Shown here: positions 27,175-35,473 of the stretch, one piece after another
How the letters are laid out: each line of letters starts with the position of its first letter
Numbering within the stretch: the stretch's first letter is position 1
Assembly: GCA_027061805.1 (NCBI GenBank)
Contig: JAMOWA010000011.1
Coordinates: forward strand, 1-61,518
Origin: Thermoanaerobaculia bacterium
GTDB lineage: Bacteria > Acidobacteriota > Thermoanaerobaculia > Thermoanaerobaculales > Sulfomarinibacteraceae
Direction of reading: 5' to 3'
DNA: 61,518 nucleotides
Translations under genes and position numbers: made by a program
Notes under the pieces: model-generated
Seen by the model: only the letters and a program-made list of their open reading frames with translations
What the model was told of the DNA's origin: nothing
The model's database searches: none

Positions 27175-27597
27175 TCATGGGAGAAGGCGGACCGTCAGCC
27201 GGAGGAAGTCCGCCTCGGTGATGAGCCCCACCAGCGTGCCCTGCCCGTCCACCACGGGCAGGCAGCCGAACTTGCAGTCCAGGAGGATCCGTGCGGCCTC
27301 GGAGACCAGCATGTCGGGGGCGATGGTGGTCACCGTGCGGTGCATGAGCTCCGTGACGGGGATCGCCGAGAAGATGCGCCGCTGCTCGGTGGGGTCCACC
27401 TCCGCGAAGATGGAGAAGGAGGCCGCCAGGAGGTCCCGGTGGGTCACCAGGCCCACCAGCCTGCCGTCCCGGACCACCGGGAGGTGGCGGATCCTGCCGC
27501 GCTCCATGCAGCGCTGGGCGTGGGCGAGGGTCTCGTCCTCCGTCAGGGTCACCAGATCGGTGGACATGAGCTCCTGGACCTTCATCCGATGCGGCAT
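27175..27597 (-). CDS. CBS-pair domain protein
   Basis: The 140-residue protein is almost entirely two CBS domains (residues 6-60 and 78-138). They carry the repeated pattern RHLPVVRDGRLVGLVTHRDL and GCLPVVDGQGTLVGLITEAD. It binds adenine nucleotides in known relatives and may act as an energy sensor; no effector domain is attached. GGGAGG lies six bases upstream of the first ATG, supporting 27597. The stop is 13 bases before the cvpA start. Confidence 0.85.
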   Translation of the reverse strand: MPHRMKVQELMSTDLVTLTEDETLAHAQRCMERGRIRHLPVVRDGRLVGLVTHRDLLAASFSIFAEVDPTEQRRIFSAIPVTELMHRTVTTIAPDMLVSEAARILLDCKFGCLPVVDGQGTLVGLITEADFLRLTVRLLP

Positions 27598-27654
27598 GCA
27601 GGGCCTCCCGCGGCAAGTGTACCGCGGACCCCGCCGCCGGCCCAGGGGGGCGTG

Positions 27655-27678
27655 GGAAGGTCAGGGCGTGAGGGCGTG
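27655..27678 (+). repeat. 8-bp-period repeat, three units
   Basis: Units GGAAGGTC-AGGGCGTG-AGGGCGTG run head to tail, followed by GGAGACGTC. They match the AGGACGTN octamer family best seen at 33014-33061. Confidence 0.5.
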
Positions 27679-28016
27679 GGAGACGTCGGGATGTCCTCCA
27701 TCCACACGGTCCGGATACGGCGTTTTTCGTGAGGTTCTCCAGATCCAGGCAGCAGGTCAACGCCGCACTGGACTCCGCACGGGGAGTTCCCCGGGGAGCG
27801 GTCGCCCGCCACCGAGGATGGCGGCCAGCCCGCACTCCGCTGAGGTTGGAGCTCCCACGGGCAACCAGGCCGCCACTCCGCGCCGGAGGAGGACGGCGGG
27901 ACCGTGCGAAAGCACAGAACCGGCCGCGCGCCGAGGGAGAGACCGGGGCGGTGGCAGTGTCCGGGTCGGTGTCCGTGCCGATGGCCCCCCTTGGAAGGGG
28001 GATTTCACCCGGATGG

Positions 28017-28182
28017 TTCGCGATACCTCGACTGCGCGGCGCGATCCGGCACTCCTGGGGAGGTGTGCTCGACCCGGTCGCTCGACCGGCTCGGGACACG
28101 TCTTCGCCTCCTCCTCGTGCGGGAACACGGCCCCGGGTGGCGCCTCGAGCGCCTCGGCACGGGCCCTGCGTCAACGATCCGG
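28017..28182 (-). repeat. Dispersed ~165-bp repeat, copy A
   Basis: Read on the minus strand, this aligns over its whole length with 45187-45351. Shared blocks in the same order are CCGGATCNTTNACG, GGCGAAGACGTG (AGCGAAGGCGTG in copy B), the identical GAGCGACCGGGTCGAG, then CCAGGNNTG, GGATCGC and CCGCGCAGTCGA. In this copy CCGGTC-GAGC-GACCGG forms a hairpin. It begins directly after the fabG stop codon. Confidence 0.7.
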
Positions 28183-28184
28183 GC

Positions 28185-28928
28185 TCAGATGTACAGGCCG
28201 CCGGAGACGTTGAGCACGGTTCCCGTGATGTAGGAGCCACCGGGGCCCACCAGGAAGGCCACGGCCTCGGCCACGTCCTCCGGCGTGCCCAGCCGGGGGA
28301 TGGCCAGGGTCGCGAGCAGGGCCTCCCGCTGCTCGTCGGTGAGGCCCTCGGTCATGGCGGTCTGGATGTAGCCGGGGGCCACGGCGTTGACCGTGATGTT
28401 CCGGCTGCCCAGCTCGCGGGCCAGGCTCTTGGTGAAGCCCACGAGCGCGGCCTTGGCGGCGGCGTAGTTGGCCTGGCCGGGGTTGCCCATCAGGCCCACC
28501 ACCGAGGTGATGTTCACGATGCGGCCCGCGCGCTGGCGCATCATGATCTTCGCCGTGGGCTGGGTCACGTGGAAGACGCCGTCCAGGTCGGCGGCCATCA
28601 CCTCGCGCCAGTCCTCCTCCTTCATCCGGACCAGGAGCTGGTCCCGGGTGAGGCCGGCGTTGTTCACCAGGATGTCGATCCTCTCGAGGCGGGTGTGGAC
28701 CTCCTTCACCGCGGCCGCCACGGCCTCGCGGTCGGTGACATCGAAGACCACGGCCTCACCGCGGCCTCCCGCCCCTGCGATCAGGTCCAGCGTCTCGGCC
28801 AGCGCGGCCTCGTCCCGTCCCGCACACGCCACGGCGGCGCCGTCGGCCGCCAGCCGGACCGCGATGGCGCGGCCGATGCCGCGACTCGCACCCGTCACCA
28901 GAGCCACCTGTCCGTCCAGTGCTCCCAT
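28185..28928 (-). CDS. fabG: 3-oxoacyl-ACP reductase
   Basis: The ATG at 28928 has GGGAGGTGAGC just before it and gives a 247-residue SDR enzyme of standard length. Motifs are TGASRGIGRAIA, NNAGL, catalytic Ser in NITSVVG and YAAAK with the Tyr/Lys pair. It reduces 3-ketoacyl-ACP in fatty acid elongation. The fabD stop lies two bases upstream of the start. It is the last gene of the yceD-rpmF-plsX-fabH-fabD-fabG run, and no acpP follows. Confidence 0.95.
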   Translation of the reverse strand: MGALDGQVALVTGASRGIGRAIAVRLAADGAAVACAGRDEAALAETLDLIAGAGGRGEAVVFDVTDREAVAAAVKEVHTRLERIDILVNNAGLTRDQLLVRMKEEDWREVMAADLDGVFHVTQPTAKIMMRQRAGRIVNITSVVGLMGNPGQANYAAAKAALVGFTKSLARELGSRNITVNAVAPGYIQTAMTEGLTDEQREALLATLAIPRLGTPEDVAEAVAFLVGPGGSYITGTVLNVSGGLYI

Positions 28929-28930
28929 GC

Positions 28931-29878
28931 TCACCTCCCGCCGCCGGACCCGGCGATCACGGCCTCCACCTGCTCCACGGTGCCCGCCTGCATGCACCGT
29001 GCCCCGCGGTCCACCCGGCGCACGAGACCCGACAGCACGCTGCCGGCCCCCACCTCGATGAAGGTGTCGAAGCCGTCGGCCAGCAGGCGCTCCACGGTCT
29101 GGGTCCAGAGCACCGGCGAATCCACCTGGCGGACGAGCCCCTCGCGCAGCTCGCCCCCCTCCGTCACGGGGGAGGCGTCCACGTTGCGGTAGAGGGGGAC
29201 CACCGGGTTCGCGAAGTCCAGGACCTCCAGTGCAGGGGTCAACCCCTCCCGGGCCGGGGCCATGAGGGGGGAGTGGAAGGGAGCGGAGACGGCCAGGGGG
29301 ATCACCCGGCGGGCGCCCGCCTCGCGGCAGAGCTCCCCGGCCCGTTCCACACCGGCCACGGTGCCGGCGATCACGACCTGGGAGGGTGCATTGAAGTTGG
29401 CGGGGACCACCACCTCACCGGTGGCCGCCCCGGCCTCGGTGCAGCAGGCCGCGACCTCGTCGTCGCCCAGGCCGATGACGGCCGCCATGGCCCCCCGGCC
29501 CACGGGCACGGCCTCCTGCATGAGCCGGCCGCGGAGCCGCACGGTCCGGAGGGCGTCGACGAGGCCGAGGCTCCCGGCGGCCACGGCGGCCGAGTACTCA
29601 CCCAGGCTGTGGCCCGCCACGGCATCCACGGTCACGCCGCCGTCAGCCAGCACCCGCCAGGCCGCGATGGAGTGTGCCAGCAGGGCCGGCTGGGTGTTGG
29701 CCGTGAGCTTCAGCTCCTCCTCGGGCCCCTCCCAGCAGATGGCCGACAGCGTCCCGTCCAGGACCTCGTCGGCCGTCTCGAACACCTCGCGGGCCCCGGG
29801 CCACCGGTCGGCCAGGTCCCGGCCCATCCCCACGAACTGGCTTCCCTGACCCGGGAAGAGCGCTGCGGTGCGTCCCAT
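28931..29878 (-). CDS. fabD: Malonyl-CoA:ACP transacylase
   Basis: The 315-residue enzyme has FPGQGSQFVGMGRDL at the start, the nucleophile Ser in GHSLGEYSA near residue 92, and QEAVPVGRGAMAAVIGL. The catalytic His is in SAPFHSPLM. It loads malonyl groups onto acyl carrier protein. It begins 10 bases after the fabH stop and is followed immediately by fabG. Length and motifs are normal. Confidence 0.95.
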   Translation of the reverse strand: MGRTAALFPGQGSQFVGMGRDLADRWPGAREVFETADEVLDGTLSAICWEGPEEELKLTANTQPALLAHSIAAWRVLADGGVTVDAVAGHSLGEYSAAVAAGSLGLVDALRTVRLRGRLMQEAVPVGRGAMAAVIGLGDDEVAACCTEAGAATGEVVVPANFNAPSQVVIAGTVAGVERAGELCREAGARRVIPLAVSAPFHSPLMAPAREGLTPALEVLDFANPVVPLYRNVDASPVTEGGELREGLVRQVDSPVLWTQTVERLLADGFDTFIEVGAGSVLSGLVRRVDRGARCMQAGTVEQVEAVIAGSGGGR

Positions 29879-29888
29879 GCCGGTCTCC

Positions 29889-30887
29889 TCAGTACCTGAT
29901 CAGGGCGGAGGCCCAGGTGAAGCCGCCCCCGAAGGCCGTCAGCAGCACCAGGTCGCCGCGCTGGAGGCGCCCCTCGGCCACGGCGTCGGCCATGGCCAGG
30001 GGGATGGAGGCGGCCGAGGTGTTCCCCACCCGCTGGACGTTGGTGTACACCTTCTCCGTGGGGATGCCCAGCCGCGATCCCACGGCGGTGATGATCCGGA
30101 GGTTGGCCTGGTGCGGGATGAACAGCGCCAGGTCATCGACGGTGACACCGGCCTGCTCGAGCACGTCCTGGCTGATCTCGGCCATGGCCCGCACGGCCAC
30201 CTTGAACACCTCGTTGCCCCGCATCTTGATGAAGCCCAGTCGTTCCTCGATGTTCCGGGGGTTCGCGGGCGGGATGCGGGAGCCACCGCCGGGCATGGCG
30301 ATGAGGTCCTTGTAGGTGCCGTCGGTGCGCCAGGCGCAGCGCAGGATTCCCTCCCCGGCGGGGGCGGGCTGGAGCACCACCGCGCCGGCCCCGTCGCCGA
30401 AGAGCACGCAGGTGGTGCGATCCGTCCAGTCCGTGAAGCGGGTCAGGGTCTCGCCGCCGACCAGGAGCACGTTCCTGGCCTCGCCGGTGGCGATGAACTG
30501 TCGGGCCACGTTGAGGGCGTAGACGAAGCCCGAGCACGCGGCCGAGACGTCCAGGCAGGCCGCGTTGACCACGCCCAGGGCGGGCTGCGCGATGGACGAG
30601 GAGGCCGGGACCGGCTGCTCCACCGTGGCGGTGGCCAGCAGGAAGAGGTCGATGTCCGCCGGGTCCACCCCGGCATCGTCCATGGCGGCCTTCCCGGCAC
30701 GGATCACCAGGTCCACCATGGCCTCGTCCTCGGCCACGATGTGGCGTTCCTTGATGCCGGTCCTGGTGGTGATCCACTCGTCGGAGGTCTCCACCATCCG
30801 CTCGAGATCGGCGTTGGTGAGAATCCTCTCGGGAAGATAGGAGCCAATGCCCGCGATGCGGGCCGTGATGTCAAAACCGTCGTGCAT
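29889..30887 (-). CDS. fabH: 3-oxoacyl-ACP synthase III
   Basis: The ATG at 30887 shares a base with the plsX stop (TGATG), which sets the start; a longer open frame upstream overprints plsX. The 332-residue enzyme keeps the Cys-His-Asn triad: Cys in SAACSGFVYAL, His in HQANLRI, Asn in GNTSAASIP. GGGSR and TSDEWITTRTGIKERH are FabH signatures. It starts fatty acid chains from acetyl-CoA and malonyl-ACP. Confidence 0.95.
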   Translation of the reverse strand: MHDGFDITARIAGIGSYLPERILTNADLERMVETSDEWITTRTGIKERHIVAEDEAMVDLVIRAGKAAMDDAGVDPADIDLFLLATATVEQPVPASSSIAQPALGVVNAACLDVSAACSGFVYALNVARQFIATGEARNVLLVGGETLTRFTDWTDRTTCVLFGDGAGAVVLQPAPAGEGILRCAWRTDGTYKDLIAMPGGGSRIPPANPRNIEERLGFIKMRGNEVFKVAVRAMAEISQDVLEQAGVTVDDLALFIPHQANLRIITAVGSRLGIPTEKVYTNVQRVGNTSAASIPLAMADAVAEGRLQRGDLVLLTAFGGGFTWASALIRY

Positions 30888-31921
30888 CAGTTTGATTCCT
30901 CCGTGGGGGATTCCATGAGTGCGGACATGGCCGCAGCGATGTGGGTGACCGTGTCGCTGACCGCATACTGGGCGGCCACCTTGAGGGCGTTCCGGACGGC
31001 CTTGGCCGAGGAGCGGCCGTGACCGATGATGCAGGGGCCGTCGATGCCGAGCAGCGGGGCCCCGCCGTACTCGGCGTAGTCCACCTTGCGCCTGAGGGCC
31101 ACGAAGGCACCCTTGGCCATGAGCAGCCCGGCCCCGTACATGGGCGAGCGCCGGGCCTCCTCCCGCAGGGCGGTGAGAATCATCTCGCCGAGGCCCTCCG
31201 AGACCTTGAGGATCACGTTGCCCGTGAAGCCGTCGCACACGATCACGTCGGCTCCGCCGGAAAAGACGTGGCGTCCCTCCACGTTGCCGATGAAGCGCAC
31301 GCCGGCCTCCACCAGGACCCGGAAGGACTCGCGGACCCGTCGGCTGCCCTTGGTCTCCTCCTCGCCCACGGACATGAGCCCCACCCGGGGTTCGGGGACG
31401 CCCATGACGAGGCTGGCGTAGAGGGAGCCCATCACCGCGAACTGCAGCAGGTGCTTCGGTCGGCACTCCACGTTGGCCCCCACGTCCAGGACGAGAGTCA
31501 TCCCGTCGAGCCGTGGAAGGTTGGCGGCCAGGGCGGGGCGTTCCACGCCCTCGATCATGCCGATGACGGACTTGGCCGCCACCCAGGCCGCACCGGTGTT
31601 GCCGGCGGTGACCATCCCCGCGGCCCTGCCGTCAGCCACGAGCTCCGAGCAGACCATCAGGGAGGAGCGGCGCCGGGAGCGCAGCACCACCAGTGGCGGG
31701 TCGTCCATGGCCACCGTCTCGGGGGCGTCCTGGATCTCCAGGTTCGAGGGGAGCGCCCGGAAGGCGCCCAGCTCCCGTCGCAGGCGCCGGACAGGCCCCA
31801 CCAGGATCATGGGGATATCCATCTCTCGGGCGGCCTCCATGGCGCCCTGCACCGTCACGGACGGGGCATCGTCGCCCCCCATGGCGTCCAGGGCGATGGG
31901 CAGGCTCGGGCCGACTGCCAT
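30887..31921 (-). CDS. plsX: Phosphate acyltransferase PlsX
   Basis: The 344-residue protein opens with LPIALDAMGGDDAP, the PlsX signature, and carries AGNTGAAWVAAKSVIG, LDVGANVECRP and CDGFTGNVILK. It makes acyl-phosphate from acyl-ACP for phospholipid synthesis on the inner face of the membrane. Its place between rpmF and fabH is the classic order. A 9-base gap separates it from the rpmF stop. Confidence 0.95.
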   Translation of the reverse strand: MAVGPSLPIALDAMGGDDAPSVTVQGAMEAAREMDIPMILVGPVRRLRRELGAFRALPSNLEIQDAPETVAMDDPPLVVLRSRRRSSLMVCSELVADGRAAGMVTAGNTGAAWVAAKSVIGMIEGVERPALAANLPRLDGMTLVLDVGANVECRPKHLLQFAVMGSLYASLVMGVPEPRVGLMSVGEEETKGSRRVRESFRVLVEAGVRFIGNVEGRHVFSGGADVIVCDGFTGNVILKVSEGLGEMILTALREEARRSPMYGAGLLMAKGAFVALRRKVDYAEYGGAPLLGIDGPCIIGHGRSSAKAVRNALKVAAQYAVSDTVTHIAAAMSALMESPTEESN

Positions 31922-31930
31922 GGGCGGGAC

Positions 31931-32116
31931 CTACTCGAGCTCCTCGACCTCGATCACCGTCCGGCCCTTGTAGCTCCCGCAGTGGGGGCACACGCGGTGC
32001 GGGGGTTTGGGCTCGAAACAGGTGGTGCACAGGCTCCAGCCCGGCGGAACCAGGGCGTCGTGGGCCCGCCGCTTGCCGCTGCGCGAACGGGAATGTCGTC
32101 TCTTCGGATTGGCCAT
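31931..32116 (-). CDS. rpmF: 50S ribosomal protein L32
   Basis: The 61-residue protein begins MANPKRRHSRSRSGKRRAH, typical L32, and keeps four zinc-ligand cysteines as CTTC and CPHC. The ATG follows GGAGAGATC. It is part of the large ribosomal subunit; its position between yceD and plsX ties ribosome and lipid synthesis together in one transcript. No truncation is seen. Confidence 0.96.
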   Translation of the reverse strand: MANPKRRHSRSRSGKRRAHDALVPPGWSLCTTCFEPKPPHRVCPHCGSYKGRTVIEVEELE

Positions 32117-32144
32117 GATCTCTCTCCAGTCGGATTGTGGACGG

Positions 32145-32669
32145 TTATGAATTGCGGCCGCGAAGGTCCGCCAGGGCCGCCCACCGTGGGTCCACCACGG
32201 AATCGCAGGTGCAGGCCCCCTCGTCGTTGAGGTTCGCACCGCAGGTTGGGCAGACGCCGGCGCAGTTCTCCCGGCACACGGCATGCATGGGCAACGCCAG
32301 CAGGACCTGCTCGGCGGCCACCTCAAGGAGATCCAGCTCGTGGTCCACGACGAAGCGCACGTCCAGGTCTCCCGGCTCCAGTTCGGTCTCCTCGGCGGAG
32401 GGGGACGCGACGGCGGGGACGAGCCGCACCGTGACCTCCTCCTCGGCGTTCCAGTCCAGCTCCTCGAGGCACCGGACGCAGATCAGGCGTCCCGACATGG
32501 ACATCCGGCCCCGGAGCAGGTGCTCCTCGGGGAGGCTGCTGATCCGGACCTGCGCGCACACCTCCACCGTGCCGGCCACCAGCGACGGGTCGAGCCGGTC
32601 GGCGGGTATGACGAGCCGTTCGTCCAGTGCGAGCGGCACGTCCTCGATGCGTTCCAGATCCAGCTTCAC
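32145..32669 (-). CDS. yceD: YceD/DUF177 family protein
   Basis: About 174 residues from the GTG at 32669 (the GTG at 32672 is equally possible). The longer frame to 32702 is rejected because it would begin upstream of the mapped -10 box. The core motif CVRCLEELDW is near residue 75 and the tail has CRENCAGVCPTCGANLN with Cys pairs. YceD is linked to 23S rRNA processing in bacteria and plants and is nearly always next to rpmF. GAGGGGGG serves as ribosome site. Confidence 0.87.
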   Translation of the reverse strand: MKLDLERIEDVPLALDERLVIPADRLDPSLVAGTVEVCAQVRISSLPEEHLLRGRMSMSGRLICVRCLEELDWNAEEEVTVRLVPAVASPSAEETELEPGDLDVRFVVDHELDLLEVAAEQVLLALPMHAVCRENCAGVCPTCGANLNDEGACTCDSVVDPRWAALADLRGRNS

Positions 32670-32692
32670 CACACCCCCCTCGCGGATGGCGC

Positions 32693-32720
32693 AGTATACC
32701 ACTCAACGCCTTGCAGTCAA
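32693..32720 (-). promoter_or_regulatory. Strong sigma-70-like promoter for yceD-rpmF-plsX-fab operon
   Basis: On the minus strand TTGACT (32720-32715) and TATACT (32698-32693) are 16 bases apart. Transcription should begin near 32686, leaving about 15 bases before the GTG start. It is one of the best promoters in the window and agrees with a single six-gene transcript. Confidence 0.7.
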
Positions 32721-32796
32721 TTGACCTTGGGCGTGGAGGCCCCCCTGTGGCACTTCGGCCCGGCCACGTGCGACGGCGGCGTCCACCCGCCCTCCC

Positions 32797-32925
32797 GTTC
32801 GTGAAAGGTGAAGCGTGAAACGAATGAGCGGTGGGGATGGCGTGACGGCCTGGCTTGCCCGGGTGACATCCGCCCGACCTCTGACCGTATCCATGTCCCT
32901 GGCCCTGGCCCTGACCGTGACGGTG
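32797..32925 (-). repeat. Composite element, copy 2 (TTCGTTTCACG module plus CAGGG run)
   Basis: Read on the minus strand, GGTCAGGGCCAGGGCCAGGG (32925-32894) is followed about 65 bases later by CTCATTCGTTTCACGC and TTCACGAAC (32828-32797), then GGGAGGGCGGG. The same two parts in the same order and spacing lie at 164-340 near the left edge of the window, so both are copies of one element. Confidence 0.6.
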
Positions 32926-32970
32926 TGGCGCGCGGGGCGCGGCAGAGCCGCGCCGGCGGGTTGCCCTCCC

Positions 32971-33005
32971 GTTCGTGAAACGTGAAACGTGAAACGTGAA
33001 ACGAA
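32971..33005 (+). repeat. GTGAAAC 7-bp tandem repeat
   Basis: GTTCGTGAAACGTGAAACG continues with two more CGTGAAA units, four in all, and ends in ACGAAAG. The reverse complement matches the TTCGTTTCACGTTTCACGAAC module at 308-329, with two extra units. The preceding CCCTCCC is the same flank as in the copy at 32797. Confidence 0.65.
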
Positions 33006-33013
33006 AGAGGGTG

Positions 33014-33061
33014 AGGAAGTTAGGACGCTAGGACGTCAGGACGTTAGGGAGTCAGGAGGTC
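33014..33061 (+). repeat. 8-bp-period repeat, six units
   Basis: Six octamers run without interruption: AGGAAGTT, AGGACGCT, AGGACGTC, AGGACGTT, AGGGAGTC, AGGAGGTC. Positions 1-3 are always AGG and position 7 always T or C. Similar but shorter runs occur at 23833, 27655, 56358 (other strand) and 58606. Confidence 0.75.
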
Positions 33062-33290
33062 CAGCCTCCAGCCGGTGCGAAACTGGCCTGTGGGGCGGGA
33101 CAGGATGTACGGGGTGTCAGCTTCACCTCTTCCATGAGAAGGCCACGAAGACAAGGGCAACATGGTGCCCTGTCGATTTTGGTGTGGAGGTGGGTCGCGT
33201 CCAGAAGGGTGCTGGGTGGAGTAGGGGGAGCGGGACCGGAGGTGGCAGGCCGGGTGGGTCCGTCCGTGACCCGGAGTCCGCCGGCCGGGC

Positions 33291-35348
33291 TCAGAGCTTG
33301 GGGACCTCGCAGCCGTAGACGTAGCGCTCGAACCAGCCCTGCCAGCTCTCACCGGTGATCTGGTCCAGGATCCCCACCAGGTGACGGGTGGCCCCGTAGC
33401 GTCCCTCGAAGTTGCGGAGGAAGGCCCGCAGCAGGGCGATGAAGTACCGGTCCCCCTGCTTCTGGCCGTACTTCTTCTGGAGTTCGAGCCTCAGGGCGTG
33501 GAGCACCATGGGGCCCTTGGCGTAGAGCAGGCGGACCTCGTCCATCCGGTCCTCGAAGCTCTCCCCCGCCAGGTAGGACCCCAGGTAGATGGATCCTCCC
33601 CGCCCCACCATGGAGGTGTTGCCCTTCCAGGAGTTGAGCAGCTTCGTGAAGAGTCGCTTGCCCTTCTTCCTGCTGCCGGCGGCCACCTCCAGGAACAGGG
33701 CCGCCGAGTACTCGGCGAAGCTCTCCGTGATCCACTGCTCCTCGGTGGAGTCCATCTTCACCACGTGGCCCCACCAGGTGTGGGCCATCTCGTGGGCGAT
33801 ACGCTCGTTGATACCCTGGGAGAAGATCTGGGTGAGCGAGTCCGCCAGCGGCGTGAACGCCTCCTTGGTGATGAAGATGACGCCCGGCGGGGCCTGGCCC
33901 CAGCCCCAGGAGTTGATCTCCACGATGTCCATCTCCGTGTAGGGGTAGGGCACGTGGAAGTACTCGTTGTACACCTTGGCCGCGGCGAAGAAGAAGTCGA
34001 TCAGGAGCCGCGCCGCCTTCTCCTTGCCGAAGACGTAGGTGGCCACGTTGCAGGTGATACCGTTCCGGGTGTCGGAGTAGACGTGGTACTTCCCCGCGGC
34101 CACAACCGGGAACTGCGCGGCCCCCTCCACGTGGGTGTGGAGGGTCGTGAGCCCGTCGGCGGTCTCGCGACTCACCGTGTCCCCGGAGGCGAAGGCGATC
34201 CAGTCCTCCGGGGTGACGACCCGGATGTCCACCTCCGCCAGCTCGGCGTTCATGGCGGGCTGGGGGTACCAGGCCCAGGTGCCCAGGCTCCAGTAGCTGT
34301 CGCCTCCGGGCCGGAGCGCCAGGTGCCCGTCGTGGATCACCCGGATCGTCACCGTTCCACCCGGTGGGGGTGGGGGGTCGAGCCGGACCAGCAGTTCTCC
34401 GTCCTGACGGAGGAATGGCGCGGGCTTCCCGTTCACCTGGACGGTCCGCACCTCCACGGGGAGCTCCTCCCGGTGGGACACCGTGCGGTCCACCAGGGCC
34501 ACCCTCCAGAGGCCCGCGCCGGCTCGGAGCGCCCGGACGGTGCTCTCGGAGGTGACCTCCAGGCGGGATCCCCCCCCGCTGTTGTCGACCACCAGCTCCT
34601 CGCGGACCGCCATCAGGGGTGCTCCGGGGCGGTCCCACCACTGCCGGCCGATGGGCTGGGCGGCCACGGGCAGGAGGTAGCGCCGTCCGTGGTCCACGGG
34701 GTCGCGGGGGGGGATCTTCATGACGAGGTCCAGCTCCTCGAGCTGGTCCACGGTGGGATCCACCCGGAGCAGGAGGGTGTCCTTCGGGGCGCGGAGGAGG
34801 GCCACCGCCATTCCCGCGGCACCGCCGAAGGCGGCCTGCGCCAGGTCGTGGGAGGGTGGGGCGAAGAGGGGCCGGTCGAGGATCTTCTCCACCCATTCCG
34901 GAAGGGTGCCCGGGGTCGCCGCCTCCCCGGCGGCCGGCGCTCCGGTGAGTCCGAAACCCCACACCACGGCGCTCCGGAGCGTCTCGACGATCTCCAGGCC
35001 GGAGGCATCATCCCGTTTCGGTGCGATCTTCGTGTTCCTCTTGAGGTTGCGCCGCGCCACGGGGACGCTGAAACGGTCGGCGACCGTGAAGGTGAGCTTC
35101 ACCGGTCCCGCAAAGAGCAGGCCGCACCGCTCGCCGTTGGCCATGAGCTCCCGGACCGTGCAGCCCTGCAGGGGCTCGAGCGTGGCCGAGCCCACCGCGA
35201 GCGGCCCGTCCAGCTCCACCGTGCCGCCCGGGGTGGGATGATCCACGGCGCGGCTCCAGGCCGCGAGATCGAAGCCCGCGGCCGGCGCGGCCAACCCCAG
35301 GGCAAGCGTCACCACGGCCATCCAGGGATATGTTCTTTTCTGGTACAT
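33291..35348 (-). CDS. Exported M1-family zinc metallopeptidase
   Basis: The 685-residue protein opens with a Sec signal (TYPWMAVVTLALGLAAPAAG), preceded by AAGGAGG. The gluzincin site is complete: HEMAHTWWGH near residue 525 and the third zinc ligand Glu in ITESFAEYSA 18 residues on. A beta-rich N-terminal half (40-380) contains LHTHVEGAAQFPVVAAGKYH, typical of M1 aminopeptidases; the usual GAMEN motif is not evident (AWYPQPAMNAE and NSWGWGQAPP stand in the right area), so exopeptidase specificity is doubtful. A periplasmic or surface protease is likely. It is divergent from hemH. Confidence 0.78.
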   Translation of the reverse strand: MYQKRTYPWMAVVTLALGLAAPAAGFDLAAWSRAVDHPTPGGTVELDGPLAVGSATLEPLQGCTVRELMANGERCGLLFAGPVKLTFTVADRFSVPVARRNLKRNTKIAPKRDDASGLEIVETLRSAVVWGFGLTGAPAAGEAATPGTLPEWVEKILDRPLFAPPSHDLAQAAFGGAAGMAVALLRAPKDTLLLRVDPTVDQLEELDLVMKIPPRDPVDHGRRYLLPVAAQPIGRQWWDRPGAPLMAVREELVVDNSGGGSRLEVTSESTVRALRAGAGLWRVALVDRTVSHREELPVEVRTVQVNGKPAPFLRQDGELLVRLDPPPPPGGTVTIRVIHDGHLALRPGGDSYWSLGTWAWYPQPAMNAELAEVDIRVVTPEDWIAFASGDTVSRETADGLTTLHTHVEGAAQFPVVAAGKYHVYSDTRNGITCNVATYVFGKEKAARLLIDFFFAAAKVYNEYFHVPYPYTEMDIVEINSWGWGQAPPGVIFITKEAFTPLADSLTQIFSQGINERIAHEMAHTWWGHVVKMDSTEEQWITESFAEYSAALFLEVAAGSRKKGKRLFTKLLNSWKGNTSMVGRGGSIYLGSYLAGESFEDRMDEVRLLYAKGPMVLHALRLELQKKYGQKQGDRYFIALLRAFLRNFEGRYGATRHLVGILDQITGESWQGWFERYVYGCEVPKL

Positions 35349-35473
35349 GACGGGCTGCCTCCTTGGTTCTGTTGTTTCCAGTGTACCCCAACCGGGCAGC
35401 GGCCCCGGTGTTGCGGGGGAGGGGGACCCGTGAGACCCTTGCCGTACGGAGGCGGGAGGCCCCCGGGAGAACC

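Larger units (their letters stand above)
27598..28184. other. Gene-free gap with three repeat types
   Basis: No protein-like frame is seen. The 587 bases contain an octamer repeat at 27655-27678, a hairpin CCCCCTTGGAAGGGGG near 27986-28001, short CAGTGTCCGGGTCGGTGTC repeats just before it, and copy A of the ~165-bp dispersed repeat at 28017-28182. In related operons acpP and fabF usually follow fabG; here this repeat-rich gap takes their place. Confidence 0.55.
32721..33290. other. Gene-free, repeat-rich gap
   Basis: No protein-like frame is found. The stretch holds two TTCGTTTCACG modules (32797-32828 and 32971-33005), a CAGGG/GTGACGG run (32894-32925) and six octamer units (33014-33061). 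The rest, 33062-33290, shows no clear signal. Confidence 0.6.

Noticed and set aside
32971-33061. CRISPR array
   Set aside because: Units are 7 or 8 bases with no spacers, and no cas gene is present.
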